Assembly: GCF_023065955.2 (NCBI RefSeq)
Contig: NW_026622841.1
Location: 19,651,501 to 19,715,500, forward strand
From: Ursus arctos
Lineage: Eukaryota > Chordata > Mammalia > Carnivora > Ursidae
Reading direction: 5' to 3'
DNA length: 64,000 nt
In this document: positions 12,780 to 23,039 of the stretch, one piece after another
Position numbering within the stretch: position 1 is the stretch's first letter
Layout: the number at the start of each line of letters is the position of its first letter
Notes under the pieces: model-generated
Told to the model about the DNA's origin: nothing
The model's database searches: none
The model's input: only the letters and a program-made list of their open reading frames with translations
Position numbers and translations under genes: made by a program

Positions 12780-13060
12780 ATAACACTGCAGTTACACTTG
12801 GAGAATCACTCATAGACCACCTACTTCTTGTGGGAAGAGAACCTTCCCCAGAATCAGGAATGGGCATATGACCCAGCACCAAAGGCTCAAAGGTAATGAG
12901 ACACAATTCCAGAATAATTTTGTGTGAGTAGGTGATACACCTGGAACAGCTGGCAACCATCTTGCCCCCATAAGCCAGGAAACGGCCCCAAAACAGAGCA
13001 AACTAAAGCAACTGAGTCATAATATAGCGAGAGATTGAGTAGGCCCTAATGACAATTTCC
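12780..13060 (+). mobile_element. Ancient LTR-like repeat, possibly MLT1-type
   Basis: Phrases such as AATGGGCATATGACCCAGCA, ACCTGGAACAGCTGGCAACC with ATCTTG, and the following CCCCATAAGCC resemble an old mammalian repeat family that I associate with MaLR/MLT-type LTRs. The copy is heavily diverged and I cannot name the subfamily. A second possible member lies at 14580-15075. Confidence 0.35.
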
Positions 13061-13899
13061 GATGGTGATTCCAACCCTCTTCACAACTCACTCTGCTCCT
13101 CAACCTTTCAGGGCTCTAGCTTTTGTGAGAAATGCTAGACTATTAAGGCAATATTCTGATGTTATCTAATGAACGCAACTCTTGTTTTCACTTTCAGAAT
13201 TTAAAATCTAACACGGGACTAGAGAAAAACTTTGAACTCTTTTCTGCTCACTCTTCTGTTACGTATTTATTTTACATACCTCCTACCTCATCTTCAATAT
13301 TGGGACCAAGTTCTTGGGCTTCACTCCTCAACATATTCACTGTATCTTGAAGTATTAAATTGCCTTGGACATGATAAATTAAGCAAAATAAATAAACTTG
13401 AATCAATTTCTAATTAATCAAGGCATATGAGCACAACAAAACTTTATTAATTTCTGTTGATGCAGAGAAATGTGTTTAAATATTGTTATTCAGCATACAA
13501 ACACCTTGCAATAAATCATACCACTTTGTCATGGCTGAATAACCTTATTTAATTTAATTTACTTATGAACACACATCCTCCAGTTGTAGTTGTCAAACTT
13601 CAAATACTTCACTTCTCGTTAAATATATTTCAGGAATGTTAAAAAGTTTAATTGAAAAATTCAGTTTCATAATGACTTTGAATCTCTCCAACTTTTACTA
13701 CGTTAACATTTCAAATGGCATTGGTCTGTAGAGTAATTTAAAGACCACTCTCACACACTTTCATTGCATATGTTACAGATGTACTATGGGTATCCAGATG
13801 TGTATCTAGATGTTTTTTAATCAAGTCTTGAAAGATATTATCTAATATAACCTGTATTTCAATGGTGTTTCCGATGAGACATTCTTCAGACAGGGGTAT
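13061..13899. other. Anonymous non-coding sequence
   Basis: AT-rich, with short open frames only and no identified repeats. Confidence 0.55.
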
Positions 13900-13910
13900 C
13901 TTTGAATTGG

Positions 13911-14115
13911 GGGCGCCTAGGTGGTTCAGATGGTTAAGTGTCTGCCTTCGGCTCAGGTCATGATCCCAGGGTCCTGGGATCAAGCTCCATGTCTGGCTCC
14001 TCGCTCAGCGGGGAGTCTGCTTCTCCCTCTCCCTTTGCTCCTCCCCCTGCTCACACGCTCTCTCTCTATCTGTCGCAAATGAATAAACAAAATCTTAAAA
14101 AAAAAAAAAAAGGAA
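13911..14115 (+). mobile_element. Can-SINE, older variant
   Basis: The head is GGGCGCCTAGGTGGTTCAGA, with TCTGCCTTCGGCTCAGGTCA and a B-box-like GGGATCAAGC. It continues through the CTCAGCGGGGAGTCTGCTTC body and an ATGAATAAACAAAATCTTA tail into poly(A). The 11-nt target duplications CTTTGAATTGG are perfect (13900-13910 and 14116-14126). It is the plus-strand arm of a close inverted SINE pair with the element at 14278. Confidence 0.95.
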
Positions 14116-14277
14116 CTTTGAATTGGTTAGAGTAATCCTGAAAAGACTCAAGGAGAGGAATTCTGTCTTTTTTCTAAAGTTGAGAGAAAAGATCATGTTG
14201 TCCGAGGAAGGAGGAACTATTTTGCAGAAGACAAAAATGATGAAAACGTGAAGGAAGAAGAGAAGTAGAAAGTTTTT

Positions 14278-14459
14278 ATTTTTTATTTTTTTTAAGATTT
14301 TATTTATTTATTTGACAGAGACAGACAGACAGCGAGAGAGGGAACACAAGCAGGGGAGTGGGAGAGGAAGAAGCAGACTTCCAGCGGAGGAGCCTAATGT
14401 GGGGCTTGATCCCGGAACGCCAGGATCACGCCCTGAGCGGAAGGCAGACGCTTAACGAC
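14278..14459 (-). mobile_element. Can-SINE, 5'-truncated
   Basis: On the minus strand, poly(T) and AAGATTTTATTTATTTATTT lead into the reverse-complement body and head, ending at CAGACGCTTAACGAC. The usual terminal ~20 nt (complement of GGGGCGCCTGGGTGGCACAG) are missing. Target duplications are GAAGTAGAAAGTTTTT (14262-14277) and GAAGTAGAATGTTTTT (14460-14475), with one mismatch. Incomplete reverse transcription of the head is the simplest explanation. Confidence 0.93.
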
Positions 14460-14579
14460 GAAGTAGAATGTTTTTAAAGAGAAAAGAGAAAGTAGAAAAA
14501 GAGGAGAAGGAAGAGGCAGATGAGCCACAGAAAAAAATGTGGGAAGAGAATGCATTTTTGGAAAATATCAGTCCAACTG

Positions 14580-15075
14580 GCACAAGTTAACACCCCTTAC
14601 GGATAACTGATGCACTAGCCTGCTTTCTGGGAACTGGTCCCCCCCCCCCCCCACTCCTTTTTCTCCTATTTTCATGGGCAAGCGTATTTGGATAATATGA
14701 CTCTGCCTTTGGTCACAACTGATTGGTTCAGGGCCAGACACAAGATCAAGCTGGACCAACAGGCTTCTCCCCAAGGGTATGAGTAATTTGGAAAGTTTAA
14801 ACAGAGTCTTTTGAGGAGTGGAGGTGTAAGCTTGGAATGTGGTGTTGGCATCCATTTTTAACCATGGGAGACTGGAGTGGAAGAATTTGGTTTCAAGAAA
14901 AAAGGAAGAAGAAAGCCCAAACCCAGAGGGAAGCAAGGATATGAGAGACAGAAAGAGCAGTTATACTTGCTTCCAGATATTTCTGTGGTCCAGCTTCCCT
15001 GGTTTCCATGAGCCACCCTTCAATCCTCCCAATAAATCACCTTTCACTTACTGTGAGCTAGAGTTGGTTACAACT
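14580..15075 (+). mobile_element. Ancient LTR-like repeat, possibly MLT1-type
   Basis: The blocks GTCACAACTGATTGGTTCAG, GGGCCAGACACAAGATCAAGC, AGCTGGACCAAC and a CCAATAAATCACCTTTCACTTACTGTGAGCTAGAGTTGG-like end (polyadenylation-type AATAAA near 15032) follow a mammalian LTR-like consensus I remember but cannot name with certainty. It includes a 14-C run (14639-14652). The open frames crossing it are not evidence of a gene. Confidence 0.4.
14639..14652 (+). repeat. Poly(C) tract
   Basis: Fourteen consecutive C residues are directly visible. Homopolymers of this length are prone to sequencing and replication slippage, so the exact count is uncertain. Confidence 0.9.
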
Positions 15076-17434
15076 ATATGTAATCAAAAATTTTTAATCT
15101 AAGAACATGGTGTAACAACTAGAGATCGGAAAGTACAATAATCACTGTGTGTATACGCATATATAAATATGTAAATATATATTTATATATCTCCACAGGC
15201 TCCACAATTAACATTTCAAAGCTGAAAGCAAAATATTTACTAATTCAGCCACTACATTCAAAATACTTTTTAAAAACAGCTAGCAGAGTTGCAAAATCAC
15301 AGTAGGGGAGGTGATAAAACACATTCTTCAAACTCCGAAAGAATTGTAATAATGATAATCATCAGCTTGGTGTGTTCGCAAAAGCAGTGTAAAATGTTAT
15401 CATAAGAATCTTGTCGATGTTACCCTAAGAAATCCATAATGACCCTGTCATTGTGTCAGCTGCACACTTAGTTCTGGTTTTCATACAGGATTCTGATAAT
15501 TTATCTCATCAATGGAACCACATTACGTACTGCATGGCAAATTTCCAGTTTTAAAAAATGCGTGGCCCTAGCTGTTATTTACTGATTTGTTTCTATGGTT
15601 TTCTGAAGAAGCACAAGAGTCAACATCACTACTGCTCAGCAAATGGGGCATGTATGACCCGTCTATGCTTCCCATTCAAATTTAAAGAATATTAGAGATT
15701 AAATAATAATTTTTGAAAATTACTGTAGAGGTTTCCTTAGAATTTATATGACCGTCAATGACAAATATAGGTCAGAATAGCCATAAAGTTATGCCACAGA
15801 GTTGTTTTATACAAGAGAAATAGGAAGGGATAAGGATATTAAGAGAAGTTTATGAGAGTATTTAAAACACACGAAATTGTTGTTGCTAAAAGCATCTTCT
15901 TATGTCTCTTCACATGCAGGACGAAGAGAGGCTGGCAAACGAGTGAAAACAATGTTACTAGACAAGTGGATTTTTTTCTTTCTTTCTTTTGAGTTAGTGT
16001 GTATCAGGGCTGAAACCCTCCATCTCTGTTCATTACAGCAAAGACTTTTTTTTAATGTCTACATTCCTTAAAAAGATGTTGAAGAAAGATGTTGAAAGAT
16101 GTTGAAAGACTTTCAAGAAATAAAGAGAAATGCAGTGAGCGTTCAGTTGTGATGCAGCAGGAAATGGAAAAACCCCAGATCCTGAGCAAGGGCAACTGGG
16201 GTTCAGGCTAAGTAGCCATTTTGGGGAAAGGTGATGAATATGGCTTTGAAAGTGTTCGGTGACAGGTGGTGGCAGGACGCCCAAGTGCAAACTCGAGAAG
16301 CACCTAGAGAAAGCAAGGGGAGTAATGGCATGGTGAGGGATTTAGCAAGAGAGCATATGACTGATTAGCCAGAGGGAACCTGCCAGGCCTTTCAACACTG
16401 CACAGAAAGTTTTTGAAAGCGTATCTACATATAAGCTTATGATACTGAAAAGTTGTAAATTGTTACAGCAAATGAGTAGGGGAGGGACTTTTTCACTTGT
16501 GCATTGACTTCTGTCATAACTTAACTTCTTAAAAGTTTTCCTTGTCTGACACGGTCTCGTTATTTTATATTTTTAGCAGACTTGATAAGTGAAAGTGAGA
16601 GCTAGTCTGGGAGCAAAAGAGAAAGGGGAGGCGAGGGAGTAGGAGGGAACAAATGTCCCTCTATTATATCCAAAGAAGTACTTAAAAACCAAATAGTCGA
16701 TGCTTAATTGAATTTGTGAGGACTCTTGTTTTTTTTTATTATATCATGAAGGAAATCAGGAAATACAGTTTGCAATTTAAATCTATCTTTAAGGAGGTAA
16801 AAGGGAAAATTAAGACAACTAGCAAATAAACTAAAGGTAATCCTTCATGTTAAATATAGTCACCCTGAAGAACTATAGCTAAGAGCACAAAGAATATACA
16901 TGAGTATACAAACTACATCCATATTTCTTTTCTCTCATTACTGAAACAAAAGGTAAGTTGTCTCCATGCTGCTTACTACATTTCTCCTACATCCTTCCAA
17001 CGTTTGTTTGAGGACTTTCCACTGAAGTGAAGTGCAGCTGTGCAGACATGCTGGGCTGCAGAAATACTGCCCTCGTTTCTAACTTTGTAGAAATCGGTCT
17101 TCACATCAATGCATTTCTAGAACATTCACTGCCAGCTCCCAGCCCCATACCCAATTGATCTGTGAGTATTCTGAACGTGATCTCTGTTCTTTCTCCAGAT
17201 TCACCATCTACCCTTTTTGACTCCTTTACCTTCGCTGGCCCAAGCTCAAATTCTTCCATGTTGTAACAATACTTCGCCATATCAAAGTTATTGCAAATTG
17301 AAGTATTTCTCTCACTTCTCCAAAAATGTATGAGTAAAGACCTCCCCAAAACACTTCTCCCCCCAAAATGAATAAGGAAAGCTTCTAAGCACCCTACTTT
17401 TATGTATAAATCTATGTTATTGTGATCAGTTGCG
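15076..17434. other. Anonymous non-coding sequence
   Basis: AT-rich. A TA-rich stretch lies at 15153-15192. Open frames reach 112 codons on the minus strand at 17101-17439, but this translation has no recognisable domain. No transposon is named with confidence. Confidence 0.5.
16072..16110 (+). repeat. Short tandem AAAGATGTTG repeat
   Basis: Three copies of an 11-13 nt unit built on AAAGATGTTGA are visible in a row, with slight length variation between copies. It is a minor local slippage product. Confidence 0.9.
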
Positions 17435-17580
17435 TTCATTCACCAAACAGTCCGTGTGATTGGGAGCTGGAGTTATTCTAGGCGTTGTGGACACAAAGAT
17501 GAATAGGACTCCAGAGGCTTTTACAGTCCAAAAGACAGGCACATAAACCAACGATTGCAGCCCAACGTTGCAGAGGGCTC
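17435..17580 (-). mobile_element. L2 LINE 3' end fragment
   Basis: The reverse complement of the L2 terminus is readable: CATTCACCAAACAGTCCGTG, a TTATTCTAGGCGTTGTGGACAC block, AAAGATGAATAGGACTCC, and CTTTTACAGTCCAAAAGACA. It is old and diverged and has no coding capacity. Confidence 0.55.
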
Positions 17581-18479
17581 CACAGAAATCAGCTCAGGGC
17601 GTCATGGCAACGCCTACAGAATCTATCCTCCAGGATGGTAAGGAAGTCATCCGTTTGCTCTCTCCCTGTCTTACAATCTCCAAAAGGAATGATGACACCT
17701 CTCTTCTGGGTTGTCCCTGCTGTGATTCATTCAACCACAGGAGATGGAGGCTTCAGGAAACAAAGGGACGGAGAGCAGCCACTTGGGCTTTACCAAGCCC
17801 TACTGCCTAAAAATTACAGGGCCCAATAATATTCATAGAGGACCCCAGCTACTCCTGCTCTCTGAAGGGGGGGGGGTCTGATTTTATGAATGGTCAAGGC
17901 CAAAAACAAGGCCAGTTCACTTGTTCTTTGGGGTGAAATACAAGGTGTGTGGGGAATAGGTGGTGAGGGGCTCTGCCTGTAGTTAGGCTTGGCCTGTCTG
18001 AGCAGGAAACTATTCCAAGATGGAAAGGTGTCCTAACCCCCTTCTTCCCTTGTAGCTGAGATTATGAGCAACTTTCTTTCCTCACTGGAAACACTGAAGG
18101 GCCAGTTTCTGTCTGTTTTCTCAAAACACTGCTGTCAGGTAATCTCAATTTGCAAACAAACAGGATTTATACCAAGAGGTTTGCAAATACTACATACTCT
18201 GTCTTCATGTCACATACGGCTTCTTTTCTGATTAAGCAACACATAAATCTTGGAGCAACTTGCTGAAGGGCTATGATGACAGTATATTAGCTCCAGTAGT
18301 ATTTCCATGAGGAATCATCGGGGGCACGCCAGAGGGTCGTGCCATTTTCCGACAGCTACCTTATAGCATCACCACACTCCACGGTACCTGGCACTCTGCA
18401 GGTGTGTGATGGTGAGTCACAGCACTGCTCATACCAACGGGGCATCGGGGACGAAGCTGGGAACACTAGGAACTGGCTG
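17581..18479. other. Anonymous non-coding sequence
   Basis: Slightly richer in GC than its neighbours, with an 8-9 G run near 17870. Two overlapping short open frames (64-80 codons) have no domain. No repeat family is clear. Confidence 0.5.
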
Positions 18480-18700
18480 GGTCACTAAGAGGAGGGGCAC
18501 TATGGACATTCAGGAAGAGGAGACAGCGTGAGCAAACATGGAGTAGAAGCAGCATGGCAGACATGAAGCAGCTTCCTCAGGAGGTAGGAGGAGATGAAGC
18601 TGAAGAAATAGCCAAGGGCTAGATTTCAGGGGACACTATGTCCGATTCAATTCACTGGAACAATTACTCCGGGGTCAGACGCCATGTGCTCCACATATAT
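18480..18700 (-). mobile_element. L2 LINE fragment
   Basis: The order CATTCAGGAAGAGGAGACAG, CGTGAGCAAACATGGAGTAG and the following GCATGGCAGAC mirrors the reverse complement of the L2 3' portion, where the sense strand reads 'gcctttgcactt...ctgcctggaatg'. Divergence is high, so this is a tentative call. Confidence 0.45.
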
Positions 18701-19259
18701 TAGTGGCATCCCGAAGGCCAGGATGCAAAAGTTGGCAGTTGAAAGAGATGGGAGGAGTTTCTGGATGCTGAAAGGACCACATCATTGCCTGGGGCAGCAG
18801 GCTGTTGGAGACAAATCCCTAGACACTTTTTCCTTGACGATATGATGCCAGGATGACAAACACGAGGCCAAGAAATTTAGCCTGTTCTCTGGAAGAGTTA
18901 TGGGTGGAATATTGTTAATTTGGCATCAATTCCAGACTCAAGGAAAAGGTCTAAAGTGCATCTGCTATGTTCCATCATTTAGCTAATGGGAGCTGGAGGA
19001 TTTGCCAGACATCATTTCTGGACTTGACATGATTTCAGAGCTGCTTTTTGTTGACACTGTGGTCATTGCCTCCTCTGGGTCAGGGCCATATAGAAGGGGA
19101 ACAGTAGACACACTCCCAAGTCAAGGCTGGGTGAAAAGCTGAACTTCCTGCTCCAAGGTCAGGCCCTGGCAAGAAGCAGTGGGAAGGACTGAGACCAAGT
19201 TCCCTCCAGGAAGAAAGAACAGCGACTGACAGCCCCAAAAGCACACAGGCCCCTTTTGT
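18701..19259. other. Anonymous non-coding sequence
   Basis: No exon or repeat is assigned. A 65-codon minus-strand open frame at 19080-19277 runs into the neighbouring L2 piece and shows no domain. Confidence 0.5.
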
Positions 19260-19500
19260 ATTTATTCCTTCAACCACTCAGCAGATACTGGTCATGCGCC
19301 TAGTGTCTCTAAGGCATGACTCCAGGCTCTGGGGATGCAGCAGCGAACAAAACATAAGGAGCCGCTGATGGAGGGAGGGGAGACTGACAATATACAAATC
19401 AATATGCAACTGTCAGGTGGAAGTAGGTTCAATTAAGAATAGTAAAGCAGGATAGGGGGATAAAGAATGACAGGAAAAGATGCTGATTTCAGGTCTTGAA
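19260..19500 (-). mobile_element. L2 LINE 3' end fragment
   Basis: TTATTCCTTCAACCACTCAG, TCATGCGCCTAGTGTCTCTA, CTCTGGGGATGCAGCAGCGA and ACAAAACATAAGG follow the reverse complement of the L2 terminus. AATATACAAATCAATATGC continues in the same order. Confidence 0.6.
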
Positions 19501-19689
19501 CAATTATCGAACAGGTAAATTAGAATTGAATAGTTTCAGCCTCTCCAAGTTGTAACAAGAATGAAATGCAATGTAGTTCTGAAAGATTTTGTCATCTCTC
19601 TGGAATATAGCAAGGAGCCAGCAATCCGTAGCTTATATTATGAATAAGGGTAAGACATTATAATAATTAAGTTCTCTTAGAACTTAGAA

Positions 19690-20145
19690 TGCCATCAACC
19701 TTCCTATGTTCAATTTTCATTTCATTCTCAAAATCCATATAGGCTTTGCCAGTTACTTTATCTCTCTAGGTCTCTGTTTTCTTTTTCTTTTTTTTTTTTT
19801 TTTAAAGATTTTATTTATTTATTTGACAGAGAGAGACAGCCAGCGAGAGAGGGAACACAAGTAGGGGGAGTGGGAGAGGAAGAAGCAGGCTCCCAGCAGA
19901 GGAGGCTGATGTGGGGCTCTATCCCACAACGCTGGGATCACGCCCTGAGCCAAAGGCAGACGCTTAACGACTGCGCCACCCAGGCGCCCCTCTAGGTCTC
20001 TGTTTTCTTATCTGTAAAATGGGATAATAGTACCTTCTTGTTAAGTTGTTGGAAGAATTAATGAGATAATACATACCAAGTGCTTAGCTCTGAGCCAGTC
20101 ACATAAAATAGACGTTCAATATAAGTTATCTATTACTATGGTAAC
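19690..20145 (+). mobile_element. MIR SINE split by a Can-SINE
   Basis: The left part reads GCTTTGCCAGTTACTTTATC and the right part resumes at CTGTTTTCTTATCTGTAAAA with TGGGATAATAGTACC, then GAATTAATGAGATAATACA and a terminal GTGCTTAGCTCTGAGCCAGT, all in MIR order. The Can-SINE at 19784-19990 sits in the middle. Removing it and one target copy restores a continuous MIR. The left edge is approximate. Confidence 0.75.
19784..19990 (-). mobile_element. Can-SINE, young variant, inserted in MIR
   Basis: A complete minus-strand copy: poly(T), TTAAAGATTTTATTTATTTA, the body, the reverse B box, and a terminal CCACCCAGGCGCCCC. Target duplications of 19 nt, TCTAGGTCTCTGTTTTCTT, are perfect (19765-19783 and 19991-20009). 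Perfect long duplications and low divergence suggest recent, possibly lineage-specific insertion. Confidence 0.97.
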
Positions 20146-20249
20146 CTCTTCAGGAAAGTTTTTCCCAGCACGAAAAACAGCCTTCCAAGGTTACGATTAT
20201 TTCTGAATGGTAATACATGATTGTTTTTTCTTGTAGCATTCACTTTCTT

Positions 20250-20270
20250 GGGGTGGGGTGGGGTGGGGTG
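20250..20270 (+). repeat. (GGGGT)4 tract, G-quadruplex candidate
   Basis: Four GGGG runs separated by single T residues are directly visible. Short single-base loops with four-tetrad stems make this a strong predicted parallel G-quadruplex on the plus strand. No promoter or gene is visible next to it. Confidence 0.93.
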
Positions 20271-20429
20271 CGGAAGTAAAATGTTGGTTGAGAGCACAAA
20301 GAGGTGGAAAAACCAAATGTGTTTTAGCTATTCACAGTTTCTTACAGACATTTCTGGTTAGCATTTGTAGGCAATGATATGTTAGAACAAAATAGAAGCT
20401 ATATTTCCTACTATTCAAAAGTTAAATTA

Positions 20430-20600
20430 CTTGCTACTTTCTGGCCTTAGGAAGTGGCGTCTATCCTGCTTCAGGTGTCTGCACCCCTACTAGAATGTAT
20501 ATTCTCATGTAACAAAATCGTTCTTATTTATTTTTCCTCATTCACCTAAGTCAGTGCTTGGCAGTTAAGTGCTTGGAAGATAAGGTTAAATGGACCTGAG
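20430..20600 (+). mobile_element. L2 LINE 3' end fragment
   Basis: CACCCCTACTAGAATGTATA, CTTATTTATTTTTCCTCATT and a terminal AGTCAGTGCTTGGCAGTTAAG follow the sense order of the L2 end. Old and short. Confidence 0.5.
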
Positions 20601-22502
20601 CAGCACAATGGAAAGGAATACATAAACAATAGTCACAGGGACAGAGCACAGGCCATCAAACTAGGCCACGATTGCATGGAATGGAGCTGGGGCTCTCTGT
20701 CACGGCAATACTCCCTTTGCTTTCTTCTACACAGCTTCCGTGGTCTGTTTCCTTTGGGGAAAATCAGGCCAATCCTCTCCACCCTGTGTGTGCTCACTCC
20801 TCTGCCTCTTCAGCCACTGCCCCCGGGCAGCATGCCAGGGGAGCTGAGCTTCAATTTAGAAGGTCCATCCAGAAGTATCGAAGAGGGTGGACATTGCTAC
20901 ATTGACTCATGGCCTTAGGAACAGGAAAGTATTGATCCCTCTGTTTGCTTGGCTCATAAAAACATTCATTTTCTTTTGTGGTTTAGAGAATGAAATTTCA
21001 AAGCCAATGTCTACTCAGTCCAATTAAATTCAGGACAAAATATGACATGATCTTTGCCAAATGAACCAAATATGATTGGTGAAGATAAAGACGGAAATAC
21101 TGGCATGACTATCGGTCTATGGCTTTTTTTTTAATTCTGAAAATACATTGGATTTGTACTTGCACATAAAAAAGTAATCAAGTACAAAATGCATGAAAAG
21201 AGCATGGAATTAAATTACGACAAAAACTAGTATTACTCTGCCAGACAGCAAAGGAAAAGTTGAATGAAGAAATGAGCAAACAAACGAAAGCAGTAAGAAG
21301 CAAATATAAGAAAGCATATACAGTGGGACAGCATCTGGCCTGGTGATTGTATATAGTATACCTTTAATACGAGTTTGTTTAATAGGTTACTGAGTAAGAA
21401 GCATGACTCATTAAATATGCAACAAATTGATTATAAAATATATCATATTACTTTGCCATAATTAATAAAGGGACTGGGTTTCAAGTAAGAATTTTAACTG
21501 TCCTAATTCAGTGTAATTAGCTCAATGCAAAACATCTCCTATTCTCATGCTGAAGGTCTATTTGAAATTTGGATGCATACAACTTTTAAAATGAAAGATC
21601 TCACATTTTGATTCAAATGCACGCATAGAAATGTGGGAACAATCAATATGGATAAGCCTAGAGGCCAATGCAGAATTAAGGATGAGCCACCAAAACATTC
21701 TCTTTTCTCCAGCAGAGGAAGGAGAGCTCGGATTCCCAGGCTTCATTTGCACATGCTGTTACTCACAGATGAATAAAGCATGCCACTTTGTTAGTCACCC
21801 CCTGGGTCCATAGCACGTAAGCACAGAGAGGAAATAGTCCAAGAACCATTGGCATCCAACCCATGATACATTATGCTACTAAATATCTGGCATGGCAATT
21901 GGCTAAACCTCATCAGCCAGCTGCCAAATGTCATTTAACAAAGCAGTCCCCATCCAGGACCTCTATGTGACTATACTGATAATATTATCATTGGAGGTAA
22001 AGAGCCACATTCCCTAAAGAAACTCATCATTAGAAATAAACATGGTAGCTGATCAAAAGCAAAAGCAACATGAAGAAATTGAAGAGGAGCTCTTACATAA
22101 ACCCGTGTGTTTGTGTGGGTTTCCGTGTGTGTTAAGTGAACCAGTGCAAATGTGAGCCTTTACTCCACCAAGTAATACAGATGATATATTTTTCTCTTCA
22201 TTGCCTAAATTCACGACTAGACTTCCCCAACACCATAAATAAAACAAATATTTGTTCCTGCCAGCAGTCTTCAGATCGCAGTGTCCAAGACTGCTTGGGT
22301 TTTCATGCTTCCTTCTAATTATTTTGGGAAAACTGAGTGAAGATTTCTTCTCAGTCTGGCTTCTTTGCAAGTAGAAATATCCTTTGTAACTTTGCCAAGC
22401 ATGAAGTCAAATGTGATGTTTCAAATTGAGAGTGGAAGAGTTCCTTTAACGAACTTTTATCTTCTTACTTTACATGGTCTTTTGGTGCAATATCACCTCT
22501 GA
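20601..22502. other. Anonymous non-coding sequence
   Basis: No repeat family or exon recognised. Open frames of up to 105 codons (22053-22370 minus) overlap others on the opposite strand and show no domain. Confidence 0.5.
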
Positions 22503-22543
22503 ACACATTCACATACATGCACACACACGCACACACACACTCT
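22503..22543 (+). repeat. (CA)n imperfect microsatellite
   Basis: An interrupted CA-rich run (ACATTCACATACATGCACAC, then ACACACGCACACACACACTC). Imperfections make it less mutable than the TG tract at 12565. Confidence 0.85.
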
Positions 22544-22544
22544 C

Positions 22545-23035
22545 AACTATCAGCTATGATACTCCACTTCTACTTCTAACCCAGATCTCTCACCTCAGTT
22601 CCAAATTCATATCTATTATTAGGCACTTCAAAATGAAACGTGTCCAAGATTGAGCTCATTGTCTCTCTACTCTAAGAAATGTCTCCCTGACTCTGACTTC
22701 TCTTTATGAATGGCGCACGCATGAATCCAGTCACAATCCAGTCAAGATCCTGAGCCCTTAAATACTCCTATGCCTCCTTCAACTTCTGAATCAGTCCCAT
22801 TAAAAATTAGTGTTGAGTTTTACCTACAGAATACCTTTTTTCAGGACCCTCTTGACCCACCTGTCCCTGCCTTAGCCTGGACTCAGCATTTTCCGGATGG
22901 TGGCAACCACCACCCATTGGTCTCCCTATCCAGTCTTAGTGCTGTCTGATCTGTCCTCCATTCTGCACTGAACCTTTAAACTATCTACCTGATCATGCCC
23001 AGCCACAGCTGAAGATCCTTCCGTTTAACAGAAAA
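22545..23035 (+). mobile_element. L2 LINE internal and 3' region
   Basis: Blocks run in L2 sense order: ATCTCTCACCTCAGTTCCA, AAGATTGAGCTCATTGTCTC, a CCATTGGTCTCCCTATCCAG block, CTCCATTCTGCACTGAACC and TACCTGATCATGCCC. Old, non-coding, and ending against the L1 fragment that follows. Confidence 0.6.
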
Positions 23036-23039
23036 GAGG

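Noticed and set aside
14568..14936. 122-codon minus-strand open frame with a glycine run
   Set aside because: The glycine run is the complement of a 14-C homopolymer and the rest lies in an old LTR-like repeat.
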